Shown here: one piece after another, positions 26,127 through 37,495 of the stretch
Numbering within the stretch: position 1 is the first letter of the stretch
Layout: the number at the start of each line of letters is the position of its first letter
DNA from: Candidatus Omnitrophota bacterium
GTDB lineage: Bacteria; Omnitrophota; Gorgyraeia; Gygaellales; JAMWCP01
DNA length: 37,495 nt
Direction: 5' to 3'
Assembly (NCBI GenBank): GCA_023819665.1
Contig: JAMWCP010000004.1
Location: 1-37,495, forward strand
The notes under the pieces: generated by a model
Databases searched by the model: none
The model's input: only the letters and a program-made list of their open reading frames with translations
Told to the model about the DNA's origin: nothing
Program-made: the position numbers and the translations under genes

Positions 26127-27140
26127 TTAACACTGAATTAAAAATTTTCTATTAACTAATATATTAAACAAAAAAATCATAACTATAAATAAAAGTGAGA
26201 GCAAAGCAAAGTGTAAAATTATATGCGCAAAGACACCTTTTATCCTTAAAGGTGGACTAAATTCATCTATATAATGAATAAAAAGATCTTTTGAACCAAA
26301 AAAGTAATCTATGCCTCTCCTAAAATAATCAGGAAAACTATCTATATAATCTTTTAAAAAATTAAGACAACCATATCTTTTCTTATATCTATCTGTATAA
26401 TTATTATTGGTTCTTAAGATAACCGTGGTTATTAAAGATCTATATAATTTTAATATTTTATCTTTATTGGATGGTTCGTCTAAGATATAGATAAATTTCA
26501 ATCTTCCGTTGTCTCTCTTTAAAAGTAAATTTCTTAATTCTAAAAGAGAAAGTAAAGAATCATCATAAGTAGCATAAAAACCAAAGCTGACATCTAAGAG
26601 TATCCATTTTTTTAATGGTTCTATATAAACCTCTATAATACTATGGGCTGGTTTATCAAACAGTCTTCCTTCTAAAGCCCAAATTCTTGATTTAATTCCC
26701 ATCGCCGCAAGATAGCCACCCAACAGAATACAACAATTAAAACAATCTACTCCTCTTTTCTCTTCCTCTGTAATCTGTTTAAATATATACTCAGCAGAAC
26801 CCCATTTAACTGAATTATTTTTTTTATCAATTGAAACATCACACTGTTTTTTAGTATGTTTCGCAATATGAATAACATTTAACCACACATCATCATCGGA
26901 ACTGAACGGGTTTTTTATTTTACCTAAAAAGATCTCGGGATTATCTACATTTTCAAATTGAAAATAATAAGGCTTTCTATCAGGAGAAAAATTAAAGTAT
27001 TCTTTATTGGATAAATCTTCTATTCTCCATAAAGCAAGATGAGAAAAAGCACGATTAGTAAAAAAAATACTTACCATGCCTATATCAAACAAGATTATAA
27101 ATCCCAAAAAAAGATAAAGAAGGTATTTTTTATTTACCAT
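26127..27140 (-). CDS. membrane-anchored transglutaminase-like protein
   Basis: Terminal TM segments; GVDCFNCCILLGGYLAAMGIKSRIWAL (Cys), AHSIIEVY (His), WILLDVSFGF (Asp). Confidence 0.7.
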   Translation of the reverse strand: MVNKKYLLYLFLGFIILFDIGMVSIFFTNRAFSHLALWRIEDLSNKEYFNFSPDRKPYYFQFENVDNPEIFLGKIKNPFSSDDDVWLNVIHIAKHTKKQCDVSIDKKNNSVKWGSAEYIFKQITEEEKRGVDCFNCCILLGGYLAAMGIKSRIWALEGRLFDKPAHSIIEVYIEPLKKWILLDVSFGFYATYDDSLLSLLELRNLLLKRDNGRLKFIYILDEPSNKDKILKLYRSLITTVILRTNNNYTDRYKKRYGCLNFLKDYIDSFPDYFRRGIDYFFGSKDLFIHYIDEFSPPLRIKGVFAHIILHFALLSLLFIVMIFLFNILVNRKFLIQC

Positions 27141-27189
27141 CCTTTTATTTAAAGAAAAGAACGATATTCATTAATAAAGTTTTGGATAC

Positions 27190-27930
27190 TTACAAAAGAT
27201 AATCTTTTTTTATCCTTTTTATTGCTCTAAAAATATTTATTTTTACATCAGGACAGATATATTCCAGTCCTTTGATTATTTTTTTAATATAACCGCGTTG
27301 GGAATCTTTTGCATGCGGACAGTGATAAGAAAATTTTGGAAAATCCTCATTACGATAAAAACTAACTATCTCCCGCTCCTCTACATAAGCAAGAGGTCGA
27401 ATAATAGTAAGCTTTCCTTCGAATAAACTCTGTATAGGAGACATTGCAGAAATCTCTCCATTAAAAAAAAGATTCAAAAGTATAGTCTCTACAATATCGT
27501 CCATATGATGCCCTAAAGCTACTTTATTACAGTTAAAACGTCCAGCAATCTGAAAAAGAATCTTTCTACGATTCCAAGAACACCAGAAACAATCTATTTT
27601 AGATTCAGAATTATTTTTAAATAAATCTAATTTCTCTATATAATAGTTATAACCATTTTTTTCAAAATAATCTTTTAAAACATTTGAAATGCGACTGTCT
27701 ATCATTAAATCAATGTGGGCTGCCAACAAATCATATTTTACAGGAGAAAAACTTAAGCGATCTCTCAATATCTTCAAAAGAACAAAACTATCCTTTCCAC
27801 CTGAAACCGCTACTAAAATACGATCTGTCGGTGAAATCATCTGATAATCCATTATTGCTTTACCTACTTTTTTCGAAAGATAAAAACCCTTTCCTTTTGG
27901 CTTCTCAATTTTTTTAGCAGCGGTTTCCAT
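27190..27930 (-). CDS. TtcA-like PP-loop ATPase (tRNA 2-thiolation family)
   Basis: ILVAVSGGKDSFVLLKIL, CFWCSWNRRKILFQIA, VALGHHMDDIVETILLNLFFNGEI. Confidence 0.85.
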   Translation of the reverse strand: METAAKKIEKPKGKGFYLSKKVGKAIMDYQMISPTDRILVAVSGGKDSFVLLKILRDRLSFSPVKYDLLAAHIDLMIDSRISNVLKDYFEKNGYNYYIEKLDLFKNNSESKIDCFWCSWNRRKILFQIAGRFNCNKVALGHHMDDIVETILLNLFFNGEISAMSPIQSLFEGKLTIIRPLAYVEEREIVSFYRNEDFPKFSYHCPHAKDSQRGYIKKIIKGLEYICPDVKINIFRAIKRIKKDYLL

Positions 27931-27932
27931 TT

Positions 27933-28715
27933 TTATAATTGGATCTTAATTTTATCACCTCTATCTAATCTCAAAATTTTAGAGGCATTTTTTTCTCTCA
28001 TAGAAATCTCCAGATATCCAAAACTATCTATTAAACAAATTGGGCAGGATGAATCTCCCTCTGTATAACTAAAGGATAGTTTGTCTATCATAAAATTTCC
28101 TGCTTGAACTTTAAAACTTTTTTTCCTGATAAAACTTTTAAACGTCTTTTCGTCGATATTGGTAACCAGATTGCCAAACCAATCGATATAAACAATTTCT
28201 CCTTCTAAAATATTCTTTTTAAATATCGGGGAAGGGAAATTCAATATATTATAATTAGAAATTTCTCTACCGAAATTTTCTAATTTTTCTCCTCGAGAAA
28301 GATATCCTACTATAGGAGCAAAAATGTCTCGACTATGGAAAGTAGAAGAAACGGGTTTTAAAAAGTAATCACTATTAGTTATCTCTACTATCTTTATAAC
28401 TCGTTCCTCTTTTAAAACCAACGAAAGTAAGCCGTTATCAGGGGCAACAAAATAAAAATTATTTGTTTTCACAATTAAAGCCTTTCTTCTACTTCCTACC
28501 GTGGGATCTACCACTGCCAGATGAATAGTTCCTTTAGGGAAGAATCCGAAAGAACTCTTTAAAATAAATGCTGCTTCTATAATATCATGGGGACTGATCT
28601 GATGCGAAATATCTACTATTTGAACGGAAGGATTTATTTTTAAGATAATCGCCTTTACCAAACCTACAAAATTGTCTTTAAGTCCAAAATCGGATAAAAA
28701 ACTAATTATCTTCAT
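27933..28715 (-). CDS. SAM hydroxide adenosyltransferase (DUF62/chlorinase-fluorinase family)
   Basis: SFLSDFGLKDNFVGLVKAIIL, VDISHQISPHDIIEAAFIL, VVDPTVGSRRKALIVKTNNFYFVAPDNGLLS, SRDIFAP. Confidence 0.92.
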   Translation of the reverse strand: MKIISFLSDFGLKDNFVGLVKAIILKINPSVQIVDISHQISPHDIIEAAFILKSSFGFFPKGTIHLAVVDPTVGSRRKALIVKTNNFYFVAPDNGLLSLVLKEERVIKIVEITNSDYFLKPVSSTFHSRDIFAPIVGYLSRGEKLENFGREISNYNILNFPSPIFKKNILEGEIVYIDWFGNLVTNIDEKTFKSFIRKKSFKVQAGNFMIDKLSFSYTEGDSSCPICLIDSFGYLEISMREKNASKILRLDRGDKIKIQL

Positions 28716-29515
28716 ATTCTAAAAAAATAAAAAATTATTATATCTTTACCCCATACCATAGAAATGAAAGAAGCTAAAGAAAGAAAAGGAGCATAAGCAA
28801 CCGTATGTTTTTTGGTAAGATAAAGATTAATTATCCCAAAAATCACTCCTATTAATGGTGCAATAAAAAAAGTAAGTAAAGCAGATTGCCAGCCCAAAAA
28901 TGCACCAATCATGGCTAAAAACTTCACATCTCCAAATCCCATAGATTGAGTCTCTCCTTCAACAGCTGGTTTCTTAAGTAATCTAAAATAAATAAAATCA
29001 AATGTAATTCCTGTAAGATAGATAATCCCTCCCCCTATGAAAACACCCAAAGAGGAATCTAAAACAAATCGATAATCAAATGGTTTTATAAAAAGCCCTC
29101 TTAAGAGATTAAAAGATAAACCTAAGAATATTCCACCTAAATTTACTTCATCGGGGATGATGCGATGCTTTATGTCCACAAAGGTAGCGATAATTAACCC
29201 GCAACAGAATACAAGATAAAAAATAAAATCAAAACTTAATTTATACCGCTTAAATAAAAAAATGAATAAAAAACCCGTGAGCAATTCTACTAAAAAATAC
29301 TGGAAAGGAATTCTCTCCCTACAGAAGCGACATCTCCCTTTTAAAAGAATATAACTTAAAAGAGGAATATTATCATACCAGAGGATGGATCTTTTACACT
29401 CCGGACAATAAGAAGGTGGTCTAACGACGGATTCCTCTTTAGGCAAACGATAAATACAAACATTTAAAAAACTTCCTACCACTAAACCAAAGAGAAAAAC
29501 TATCAACTCTAACAT
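28712..29515 (-). CDS. type IV prepilin peptidase (A24)
   Basis: VVGSFLNVCIYRLP, YCPECKRSILWYDNIPLLSYILLKGRCRFC, DIKHRIIPDE, GFGDVKFLAMIGAFLG. Confidence 0.95.
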   Translation of the reverse strand: MLELIVFLFGLVVGSFLNVCIYRLPKEESVVRPPSYCPECKRSILWYDNIPLLSYILLKGRCRFCRERIPFQYFLVELLTGFLFIFLFKRYKLSFDFIFYLVFCCGLIIATFVDIKHRIIPDEVNLGGIFLGLSFNLLRGLFIKPFDYRFVLDSSLGVFIGGGIIYLTGITFDFIYFRLLKKPAVEGETQSMGFGDVKFLAMIGAFLGWQSALLTFFIAPLIGVIFGIINLYLTKKHTVAYAPFLSLASFISMVWGKDIIIFYFFRI

Positions 29516-30360
29516 AATCTATTTACTGCTTTTTTAAGTGCTTCCTCCATTACCCGAAGAGGTGCTTTTTTACCGGTAAAGTGGGTAAATGAAAGCCCAC
29601 CCTGATATAAAAGCATCCTTAAACCATTGGAAGTTTTGGCACCGATATCGCTGGCTAATCTTAGAAGTTTTGTCTGGGTAGGATTATAGATAAGATCGTA
29701 GACAAGCATATTTTTGTGAAGCATATCTTTTTTTATCGGACAAGGATCGGTCTTTTTCATTCCGCAAGGTGTGGCATTGATAAGTAAATCTATATTTTTA
29801 AAATCTACCTCCTCTAAAGAAGCAATCACCCCAATTGCACAATCTTCACTCTGTTGACTTAATTTCTCCTTTAAATTTTCTGCCTTTTCTCTGACTATAT
29901 CATAGAGGAGAATCGTAGCTACTCTCCGCCGGATTAACTGATAGGTTATGGCCTTAGCTGCTCCTCCTGCCCCTAAAATTAAAACATTTTTATCCCGGGG
30001 ATTAAATTTTAAATCGTAAACAAGATGTCTGTTAAAACCTATCCCATCAGTATTGAAACCTTTAAGATAATTATTTTTTCCCACTACAATTGTGTTTGCT
30101 GCACCCGTAAATCTTACCTGCGGAGACTTCCAATCTAAATACTCTATCACCTTCTCTTTATAAGGAATAGTTACATTGAGACCAAAGATTTTATTTTTAG
30201 AAAGATTTTTTAAAAAACCCTCTAAATCCTCCTCTTTTAAAGGGAAAAGTCTATAGCAAGCCTCCATTCCAAGATACTTAAAGGCAGCGTTATGCATAAA
30301 AGGAGAGAGACTGTGTTTTACCGGCCATCCGATTAATCCAAAGAGCTTTTTATCTTTCAT
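29509..30360 (-). CDS. aroE: shikimate dehydrogenase
   Basis: GLIGWPVKHSLSPFMHNAAF, GLNVTIPYKEKV, GAANTIV, VLILGAGGAAKAI, NATPCGM. Confidence 0.95.
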   Translation of the reverse strand: MKDKKLFGLIGWPVKHSLSPFMHNAAFKYLGMEACYRLFPLKEEDLEGFLKNLSKNKIFGLNVTIPYKEKVIEYLDWKSPQVRFTGAANTIVVGKNNYLKGFNTDGIGFNRHLVYDLKFNPRDKNVLILGAGGAAKAITYQLIRRRVATILLYDIVREKAENLKEKLSQQSEDCAIGVIASLEEVDFKNIDLLINATPCGMKKTDPCPIKKDMLHKNMLVYDLIYNPTQTKLLRLASDIGAKTSNGLRMLLYQGGLSFTHFTGKKAPLRVMEEALKKAVNRLC

Positions 30361-30366
30361 ATATTA

Positions 30367-31875
30367 TTAAAATAAAAGTGCCTTATTTATAGCATCCAGG
30401 TATGCTTGAACCGAAGCTTCAATTATATCTGTCGAGGAAGCGCGACTAGAAAAAATCCTCCCTTTTAATGAAAGAACAATATTAGCCTCGCCCAACGCAT
30501 CTTTTCCTGAAGTAACCGAACTAAGCTTAAAATCCAAAAGTTTGGGTTTAAAATGTGTAATTTTATCAACAGCTTTAAAACAGGCATCTACCGGTCCATC
30601 GCCAGAAGAATTAGCATTAAAGAGTTTACCTCTATATTTAATACTTACCTCTGCTTGTGGATTAATCTTTGTACCCGTGGTTACTTTAAGAGAATAAAGT
30701 TCAAAAACAACCTTTTTCTTCGTCCTCGTTTGTTCCTCTATAAGAGCGATCAAATCATCATCAAAAATCTCTTTCTTTCTATCTGCGAGAACTTTAAATT
30801 TCTTAAATATATCTTCAAGTTTATCTTTATTAATCTTAAAACCTAAATCTAAAAGTCTCTTATACAAAGCGTGTCTTCCCGAATGCTTACCTAAAACAAG
30901 TTGACTAGAAGGAATCCCAACATCCGAAGGATTGATAATCTCATAAGTAATGCTTTTTTTTAAAACTGCATCCTGATGAATACCTGCTTCATGCCTAAAA
31001 GCATTTCTTCCTACAATTGCCTTGTTAGGTGGGACTACAAAACCGGTTAAAGTAGAAACCAAACGAGAAATGTTATAGATATTCTTAGTGTTTATATTGG
31101 TGTAAAAATTACCAAATACATCTCGGCGGGTTTTTATAGCCATAACAATCTCTTCTAAAGAGGCATTACCTGCACGCTCTCCTAACCCATTTATTGTACA
31201 ATGTACTTGCCGTACGCCGGCTAAAATCGCTGAGAGAGAATTACCTACTGCCATACCTAAATCATCATGACAATGAATAGAAAGAAGAGTTTTATTTATA
31301 TTGGGAACCTTATTTAATATGTCTGTAATTAAACTGGATATCTCTTGAGGATAACTATAACCTACGGTATCAGCAATATTTATAGTGGTAGCCCCCTCTC
31401 TTATGGCGACTTCAATTACTTTAAAAAGAAAATCTCTCTCGGAACGAGTAGCATCCTCAGGAGAAAACTCTATATCTGCACAGTATCTGCGCGCTAAACG
31501 AGTGAATTTTTTAGCAATTTCCAAAATTTCCTCTTCTGCTTTTTTGAATTTATACCTAAGATGAATCTTAGAGGTAGCTAAAAATATATGGATACGCATA
31601 TACTTTGCTTTTCTTAAAGCCTGATACGCAACCTCTATATCTTTCTTTACACATCTTGCTAAGCCACAGATGATGACTTTCTTTATATGTTTGGAAACAA
31701 GCGCTACTGACTTGAAATCCTCCGGAGAAGAAACTGGAAATCCTGCTTCAATTACATCTACTCCTAAATTTTCAAGCTGACAAGCGATCTCTAATTTCTG
31801 TTCCGAAGTCAATGATGCACCGGGTGCCTGCTCACCATCTCTTAAGGTTGTATCGAAGATAACTATCTTTTCCAT
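30367..31875 (-). CDS. leuA: 2-isopropylmalate synthase
   Basis: FDTTLRDGEQAPGASLT, HCHDDLGMAVGNSLSAILAGVRQVHCTINGLGERAGN, GIHQDAVLK, regulatory C-terminal domain. Confidence 0.93.
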   Translation of the reverse strand: MEKIVIFDTTLRDGEQAPGASLTSEQKLEIACQLENLGVDVIEAGFPVSSPEDFKSVALVSKHIKKVIICGLARCVKKDIEVAYQALRKAKYMRIHIFLATSKIHLRYKFKKAEEEILEIAKKFTRLARRYCADIEFSPEDATRSERDFLFKVIEVAIREGATTINIADTVGYSYPQEISSLITDILNKVPNINKTLLSIHCHDDLGMAVGNSLSAILAGVRQVHCTINGLGERAGNASLEEIVMAIKTRRDVFGNFYTNINTKNIYNISRLVSTLTGFVVPPNKAIVGRNAFRHEAGIHQDAVLKKSITYEIINPSDVGIPSSQLVLGKHSGRHALYKRLLDLGFKINKDKLEDIFKKFKVLADRKKEIFDDDLIALIEEQTRTKKKVVFELYSLKVTTGTKINPQAEVSIKYRGKLFNANSSGDGPVDACFKAVDKITHFKPKLLDFKLSSVTSGKDALGEANIVLSLKGRIFSSRASSTDIIEASVQAYLDAINKALLF

Positions 31876-31887
31876 ATTCTCATTATA

Positions 31888-32880
31888 CTACTTTTTCATC
31901 CAGGGCATCATCTCTCTTAATCTTCTTCCTACCTCTTCAATAGGATGATTATCTGCTTCTTGTAATAATCGATTAAAATTAACCCTTCCTATTTCATTCT
32001 CTCTAATCCATTCGCGGGCAAATCTACCGGTTTTAATATCCTTAAGAATCTTCTTCATTGTTTTGCGTACTCTTTGGTCAATAACTTTAGGGCCTCTTGT
32101 TAAATCTCCATAACATGCAGTATTGGAGACTCTTCTACGCATACCCGATATACCAAACTCTTGAATTAAATCTGTAATCAATTTTAACTCATGCAGAACT
32201 TCAAAATAAGCAATTTCCGGCTGATATCCTGCCTCAACTAATGTATCGAATCCTGCTTTTATTAATTCCGTAACTCCACCGCATAAGACTGTCTGTTCTC
32301 CAAAAAGATCGGTCTCGGTCTCTTCCTCAAATGTAGTCTCAATTACTCCTGCGCGAGTTGCCCCTATGGCTTTAGCATAAGCCAAAGCAAGTTTTAATGC
32401 CTCTCCGGTTGCATCCTGAAAAACTGCCACTAAAGAAGGAACACCTTTGCCTTCTTCATACATTTTCCTTACCAAAGCACCGGGGCCTTTAGGTGCAACC
32501 ATAAAAACATCCACATTTTTTGGTGGCTTTATCTGCCTAAATCTAATATTAAAACCATGAGAAAAACAGAGGGCTTTTCCTTTTCTTAATGCTGGTCGAA
32601 TATCCTCTTTGTAAACCTTTGCTTGCACATGGTCCTGTGTCAAAATCTGAATAATATCAGATGCTTCTGCTGCCTCTTTTGCCGAAACAGGGACAAAACC
32701 GTCTTTTTTGGCATTTTCAAAATTAGGAGTACCCCCTAATTCAGAAACTATCACCCGTATACCTGAATCCCTAAGACATAAAGCCTGTCCCCTCCCTTGA
32801 ATTCCATAACCAATAATCGCAATGGTTTTATCCTTTAAAATACTTAAATCCGCATCCTGGTCATAGTAGATCTCTGCCAT
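31888..32880 (-). CDS. ilvC: ketol-acid reductoisomerase
   Basis: [40 protein letters not shown]...; start moved from 32928 to ATG at 32880, which has AGGAGG upstream. Confidence 0.95.
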   Translation of the reverse strand: MAEIYYDQDADLSILKDKTIAIIGYGIQGRGQALCLRDSGIRVIVSELGGTPNFENAKKDGFVPVSAKEAAEASDIIQILTQDHVQAKVYKEDIRPALRKGKALCFSHGFNIRFRQIKPPKNVDVFMVAPKGPGALVRKMYEEGKGVPSLVAVFQDATGEALKLALAYAKAIGATRAGVIETTFEEETETDLFGEQTVLCGGVTELIKAGFDTLVEAGYQPEIAYFEVLHELKLITDLIQEFGISGMRRRVSNTACYGDLTRGPKVIDQRVRKTMKKILKDIKTGRFAREWIRENEIGRVNFNRLLQEADNHPIEEVGRRLREMMPWMKK

Positions 32881-32911
32881 AATATTCGCCTCCTTTTTCT
32901 CTAACCACGAA

Positions 32912-33385
32912 CTATTTTGCCATGGCAATCCTACCGGTACGCATAAGCTCCTTTAATCCAAATTGTCTTACTTCCTGTAAAAACTCTTTTACCTTTTCTG
33001 ACTCTGCACAAATCTCCAAAATTGCAGTGTCTCTTTCTAATTCCATAATTCCCGCTTTAAATCTATTAAGTAGATGATTAACTTTGGATTTATTCTCTTT
33101 GGTGTAGTTTATCTTTACTAATGCTAGCTCTCGATGAATAAATTCTTTTTTAGTCAAATCCACTACGGAAATAGTATCAATGAGTTTACGCAGTTGTTTA
33201 ATGATCTGTTCTAAAACCCGTTCATCCGACGCATCCACCACAATGGTCATTCTCGAAACAGTAGGGTCTTCTGTTTCTCCTACTGCTAAAGAATCGATGT
33301 TAAATCCCCGCGCACTAAAAAGTCCAGAGATCCTGGCTAAAACCCCGGGTTTATTTTCCACTAAAACAGAAATTGTATGTTTCAT
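32912..33385 (-). CDS. ilvH: acetolactate synthase small (regulatory) subunit
   Basis: [48 protein letters not shown]. Confidence 0.95.
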   Translation of the reverse strand: MKHTISVLVENKPGVLARISGLFSARGFNIDSLAVGETEDPTVSRMTIVVDASDERVLEQIIKQLRKLIDTISVVDLTKKEFIHRELALVKINYTKENKSKVNHLLNRFKAGIMELERDTAILEICAESEKVKEFLQEVRQFGLKELMRTGRIAMAK

Positions 33386-33460
33386 ATCCCTTTATCGTTC
33401 TAAATTCGTAGTTTATAGACTTAAAAAGTTTGGACTATTAACCATAAACGGGGAACTAAA

Positions 33461-35140
33461 TTATGCCATTCCACCAATCATTCGATCAATAGCTTCCCCT
33501 GCCGGCACCATTGGAAAAACATTTTCCTCAGGCTCGATATGAAAATCAATAAATACAGTGTTGTCTATCTGCAGGGCTTTTTCAATACTAGGACGCACCT
33601 CCTCTTTTTTGGTAACTCTTATCCCTACTGCCCCATAACTTTCGGCTAGTTTTACAAAATCAGGATTATATAAACATGTATGTGCATAACGTTTTTTATA
33701 AAACAATTCCTGCCATTGCCTAACCATTCCTAAATATCCATTATTTAATATAGCTACCTTTACATTTATTTTATTACAAACACAGGTGGCTAACTCCTGA
33801 ATATTCATCTGAATTGAACCATCTCCGGCAATATCAAAAACTATTCTATCAGGGCACCCTACCTTTGCTCCAATTGCCGCCGGGAAACCATAACCCATCG
33901 TACCTAAACCACCCGAAGACAAAAAGGTTCTTGGTTGACTAAACTTATACCACTGAGCTGCCCACATCTGATTCTGCCCTACTTCTGTAGTAATGATTGC
34001 TTCTCCTTTAGTTATTTCATAAATCTGCTCGACTACATACTGAGGTTTTATTCTTCCTTTATCTTCATATTTTAAGGGATGTTTTCTTTTCCATTCATAG
34101 ATTGTCTTAAGCCAATCCTTTGTATCGGAAATTTTTTTTCTCTCTACTAACTCTTCCAGAATTTGTCCTAAAATATTTCGGGCATCTCCTACAATGGGTA
34201 CATCTACCTTAACATTCTTACTGATAGAGGAAGGATCTATATCAATATGAATAATCTTGGCATAAGGAGCAAAAGCATCTAACCTTCCGGTTACTCGATC
34301 ATCAAATCTTGCACCTATGGCAATAATTAAATCTGCATTCTGTACTGCTAAATTAGCATAAACTGTTCCATGCATACCTAACATCCCTAAAGAAAGAGGA
34401 TGTAAAACAGAAAATCCTCCTAATCCCATTAAGGTAGTAGTTACCGGCGCCTGAATCTTTTCAGCTAAACTTTTTAACTCCTGATGCGCTCCCGAAGTAA
34501 TCACTCCTCCACCTGCATAGATCAAAGGTCTTTTACTTTCCACAATTAACTTAACTGCTTTTTTAATCTGACCGGGATGGCCAAAGTAAGTAGGTTTATA
34601 ACCCCGTATATTTACTTCCTCTGGCCAGATAAATTCCCTACTCTGTTGTTGAATATCTACCGGAATATCCACCAAAACCGGCCCTGGCCTTCCGGTAGAA
34701 GCCAGATGAAAAGCCTCTCTTATAATTCTAGCCAGTTCTTTTATATCTTTGACTAAATAATTGTATTTAGTGATCGGCCGGGTGACTCCGGTTATATCTG
34801 CCTCTTGAAAGGCATCATTTCCAATTAAAAATGTTTTTACCTGACCCGTAATTGCCACAAGAGGAATAGAATCCATATAAGCAGTAGCAATCCCCGTCGT
34901 AAGATTAGTAGCTCCCGGACCCGAAGTAGCAATACAGACACCTACTTTTCCAGTTGCCCGGGCATAACCATCAGCAGCATGCGCGGCGGCCTGTTCATGC
35001 CGGGTTAAAATAAAATGGATATCCGAATCGTATAATCGATCAAATATAGGTAATACCGCTCCACCCGGATAGCCAAACATTACTTCCACGCCTTCGCGTT
35101 TTAAACACTCAATTAAAATCTGGGCACCACTCATCTTCAT
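33461..35140 (-). CDS. ilvB: acetolactate synthase large subunit
   Basis: TPP-enzyme: [63 protein letters not shown]. Confidence 0.95.
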   Translation of the reverse strand: MKMSGAQILIECLKREGVEVMFGYPGGAVLPIFDRLYDSDIHFILTRHEQAAAHAADGYARATGKVGVCIATSGPGATNLTTGIATAYMDSIPLVAITGQVKTFLIGNDAFQEADITGVTRPITKYNYLVKDIKELARIIREAFHLASTGRPGPVLVDIPVDIQQQSREFIWPEEVNIRGYKPTYFGHPGQIKKAVKLIVESKRPLIYAGGGVITSGAHQELKSLAEKIQAPVTTTLMGLGGFSVLHPLSLGMLGMHGTVYANLAVQNADLIIAIGARFDDRVTGRLDAFAPYAKIIHIDIDPSSISKNVKVDVPIVGDARNILGQILEELVERKKISDTKDWLKTIYEWKRKHPLKYEDKGRIKPQYVVEQIYEITKGEAIITTEVGQNQMWAAQWYKFSQPRTFLSSGGLGTMGYGFPAAIGAKVGCPDRIVFDIAGDGSIQMNIQELATCVCNKINVKVAILNNGYLGMVRQWQELFYKKRYAHTCLYNPDFVKLAESYGAVGIRVTKKEEVRPSIEKALQIDNTVFIDFHIEPEENVFPMVPAGEAIDRMIGGMA

Positions 35141-36792
35141 ATAAGTATTGCTCCTTTATCCGCAGAACTTACTAACTTAGAATATCTTGCCAAATATCCC
35201 GTCTTTATCTTGGGTGGTATAGGTTTATAATCTCTAAATCTCTCTTCAATTTCTTGTTTACTTAATTTTATCTCCAATTTTCTTTTTGGTATATCAATTT
35301 CTATTATATCACCATCCTTTAAAATAGCAATCGGTCCACCACAAGAAGCCTCTGGAGAAACATGACCAATACAAGGCCCCTTTGTGCCCCCAGAAAATCT
35401 TCCGTCAGTAATTAAAGCGACATCTTGATCTAACCCCATCCCTACAATTGCCGAAGTCGGGGCAAGCATTTCCCGCATCCCCGGACCACCTGAAGGTCCT
35501 TCATAACGAATAACAATCACCTCACCTTTTTTTATCTTCTTATCTAAAATCGCCTTCATTGCTTCTTCTTCTTGATTAAATACTCTTGCTTTACCAATAA
35601 ATCTTAACATCTTAGGACTTACCGCGGTCTGCTTTACTACTGCTCCATCCGGAGCTAAGCTTCCAAATAAAACCGCAATTCCTCCTTCTTTATGGTAGGC
35701 TTTATTTAAAGGACGGATTACTTCCTCATCAAAAATCTGGGCAGAATCCGCAATCTCATAGATTTCTTTTCCACTTAAAGTAAGACAGTTATTAAGTTTG
35801 TCTTTTAATCTCTTCATTATCGCAGGAATCCCCCCAGCATACTCTAAATCTTCCATAAAATAAGGACCGGCGGGTTCTAAATTTGTAATATGGGGAGTAT
35901 TTCTACTAATACGGTCAAATGTCTTAAGATCTAGATCAAGCCCCGCTTCATGGGCTAAAGCCATCAGGTGCAAAACCGTATTTGTAGAACCGCCTAAAGC
36001 CATATCTATAGTTATGGCATTCTCTATTGATTCTTTAGTAATAATATCGCGGGGACGGATTTTTTTCTTTACCAACTCTACAATTCTTTCTCCGGAAGCC
36101 TGAGCGATCCGACGCTTCTTTGCTGAAACTGCCAGACTGGTTGCACACCCCACTAGACTCATTCCCATTGCCTCGGTAAGACAAGCCATGGTATTAGCAG
36201 TATAAAGCCCCTGGCAAGAACCTTGACCGGGACAAGCCTCCTGTTCAAGAGAAGATAATTCCTGTGAAGAAATCTCACCTTCCTTTGCTTTTGCTAATGC
36301 TTCAAATGTATCATGCACAAAAGCAAGTTTACGTAACTTATATCTTCCGGATAGCATCGGTCCGGCAGTAACCACAATTGCTGGGATATTGAGCCGGCTA
36401 ATTCCCATAAGCATACCTGGAGTGATCTTATCACAGTTGGTAAGACAGACTATACCGTCTAATTGATGCGCCTGAACCACTGTCTCAATTATATCCGCAA
36501 CCAACTCCCTTAAAGCCAGAGGATAACACATCCCTAAATGTCCCATGGCTATTCCATCACAGATGCCAGGAACCCCAAACAGAAAAGGAACCCCCCCTGC
36601 GCAACATATACCTCTTTCAATAAACCTTTCTAAATCTCGCATCCCAATGTGACCAGGAATTAAATCCGTAAAAGAAGTGGCTACACCAATAAAAGGTTTA
36701 TCAAAATCCTTTCGAGACAGTCCCGTAGCATAAAGCAAAGCTCGCTGGGGAACCCGTTCCAGACCTTTTTTGATTTTATCGGAACGCATCAT
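35137..36792 (-). CDS. ilvD: dihydroxy-acid dehydratase
   Basis: [87 protein letters not shown]. Confidence 0.95.
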   Translation of the reverse strand: MMRSDKIKKGLERVPQRALLYATGLSRKDFDKPFIGVATSFTDLIPGHIGMRDLERFIERGICCAGGVPFLFGVPGICDGIAMGHLGMCYPLALRELVADIIETVVQAHQLDGIVCLTNCDKITPGMLMGISRLNIPAIVVTAGPMLSGRYKLRKLAFVHDTFEALAKAKEGEISSQELSSLEQEACPGQGSCQGLYTANTMACLTEAMGMSLVGCATSLAVSAKKRRIAQASGERIVELVKKKIRPRDIITKESIENAITIDMALGGSTNTVLHLMALAHEAGLDLDLKTFDRISRNTPHITNLEPAGPYFMEDLEYAGGIPAIMKRLKDKLNNCLTLSGKEIYEIADSAQIFDEEVIRPLNKAYHKEGGIAVLFGSLAPDGAVVKQTAVSPKMLRFIGKARVFNQEEEAMKAILDKKIKKGEVIVIRYEGPSGGPGMREMLAPTSAIVGMGLDQDVALITDGRFSGGTKGPCIGHVSPEASCGGPIAILKDGDIIEIDIPKRKLEIKLSKQEIEERFRDYKPIPPKIKTGYLARYSKLVSSADKGAILI

Positions 36793-36833
36793 TTTTACTC
36801 CTTTTTATTCAATTTTTATTTATCAATTTTTAT

Positions 36834-37495
36834 TTAATCTGCACCTTCAGTATCTATTACCAGATCGCTGCCTTTTTTCCTTCTTTTACTTATACTTATC
36901 TTTTTTAAAGTTATATATTTATCTACCAGCTTTCTGTTCTGGATGACATTTAACTGGTTAAATAGAAATTCAAATTTCGCTTCAATCTCTTCCGCGATTG
37001 CCTGACGCGTTTCTTTCGGTAGACCCATAATCTCTTTTTTAAATGGACCTAAGGCCTTTTTGCGCGTTTTGTAAATAAACTGCTCTTCGGTTTCATCTTT
37101 CTTTCTCTCATCTTTACAATTCTCTCTAATCCAGTTATAAATTTTTTCTCTTAATTCAGAAGGAAAATGTCTACTCTCATAAATCATATTCTGAAACTCA
37201 GTAGCCAAATGAATTTCAGCGGTTTCAGTTTCCGGAAATTTATGGAATGCCTCGGAAGGCAAAGTGGAAGCTCCATGCTGAACACAGCCTGCCAGACCAA
37301 ACTCTTTGCGGGCGATCTCCGACAAGGTCTTTAAGGTATCGAAATCAATACTTACTTTAGCAATTGAACCATCAGGTAGAACCACACCTCCGTGAGTGGT
37401 TCCAGTCTGAACGGAAATCTTACTTAAACCGGTTCTTCCCTTGCGTAATCTCTCATTAAAGCCCTGCATAAATGCGCGCAGCTCTTCGGGTGTAG
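36834..37495 (-). CDS. class II aldolase-like protein (5' end beyond window)
   Basis: ...TPEELRAFMQGFNERLRKGRTGLSKISVQTGTTHGGVVLPDGS...GLAGCVQHGASTLPSEAFHKFPETETAEIHLATEFQNMIYE; reading frame stays open to 37495. Confidence 0.65.
   Translation of the reverse strand, partial: TPEELRAFMQGFNERLRKGRTGLSKISVQTGTTHGGVVLPDGSIAKVSIDFDTLKTLSEIARKEFGLAGCVQHGASTLPSEAFHKFPETETAEIHLATEFQNMIYESRHFPSELREKIYNWIRENCKDERKKDETEEQFIYKTRKKALGPFKKEIMGLPKETRQAIAEEIEAKFEFLFNQLNVIQNRKLVDKYITLKKISISKRRKKGSDLVIDTEGAD

Noticed and set aside
33386-33460. Possible regulatory hairpin in the ilvB-ilvH gap (GTTTAT...ATAAAC, ACTTAAAAAGT)
   Set aside because: Arms short and interrupted; looks like low-complexity intergenic sequence and is not convincing as an attenuator.
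27684-33542. Plus-strand ORFs at 27684, 30553 and 33180
   Set aside because: Antisense to ttcA-like, leuA and ilvH/ilvB; no family signature.

Overview
This is a 37.5 kb AT-rich bacterial chromosomal window, probably from a little-cultivated anaerobic lineage; the taxon cannot be proven from the window. It is almost entirely coded on the minus strand, with one plus-strand gene (SurA/PpiD-like, 15564-16988). Most content is conserved metabolism: ilvD-ilvB-ilvH-ilvC-leuA-aroE, a four-subunit pyruvate/2-oxoacid:ferredoxin oxidoreductase (porCDAB) with ferritin-like protein and ferredoxin, NAD genes (nadA, pncB), tRNA modification (mnmA, ttcA-like, rluA-like), mgtA-type P-ATPase, rex, birA, larE and a tRNA-Leu(GAG). 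The two most interesting signals are as follows. (1) A compact redox/permease operon at 1-3595: DUF134 regulator, COG0701 permease, CPRC mini-thioredoxin, stand-alone HdrA-N-terminal-like Fe-S protein, two ferredoxins, a small unknown protein and a CcdA-like protein. It sits behind a TTGACA promoter whose start region is covered by a perfect ArsR/SmtB-like (or LexA-like) palindrome. (2) A near-canonical BirA operator (TTGTAAACT-N14-AGTTTACAA) between birA and a TonB-dependent receptor gene, which suggests a biotin-regulated outer-membrane receptor. A YqeY-family gene is broken by a frameshift in a (CT)4 tract. No CRISPR array, transposon, prophage or rRNA was seen. Family assignments come from reading motifs in the translations; no database search was run.
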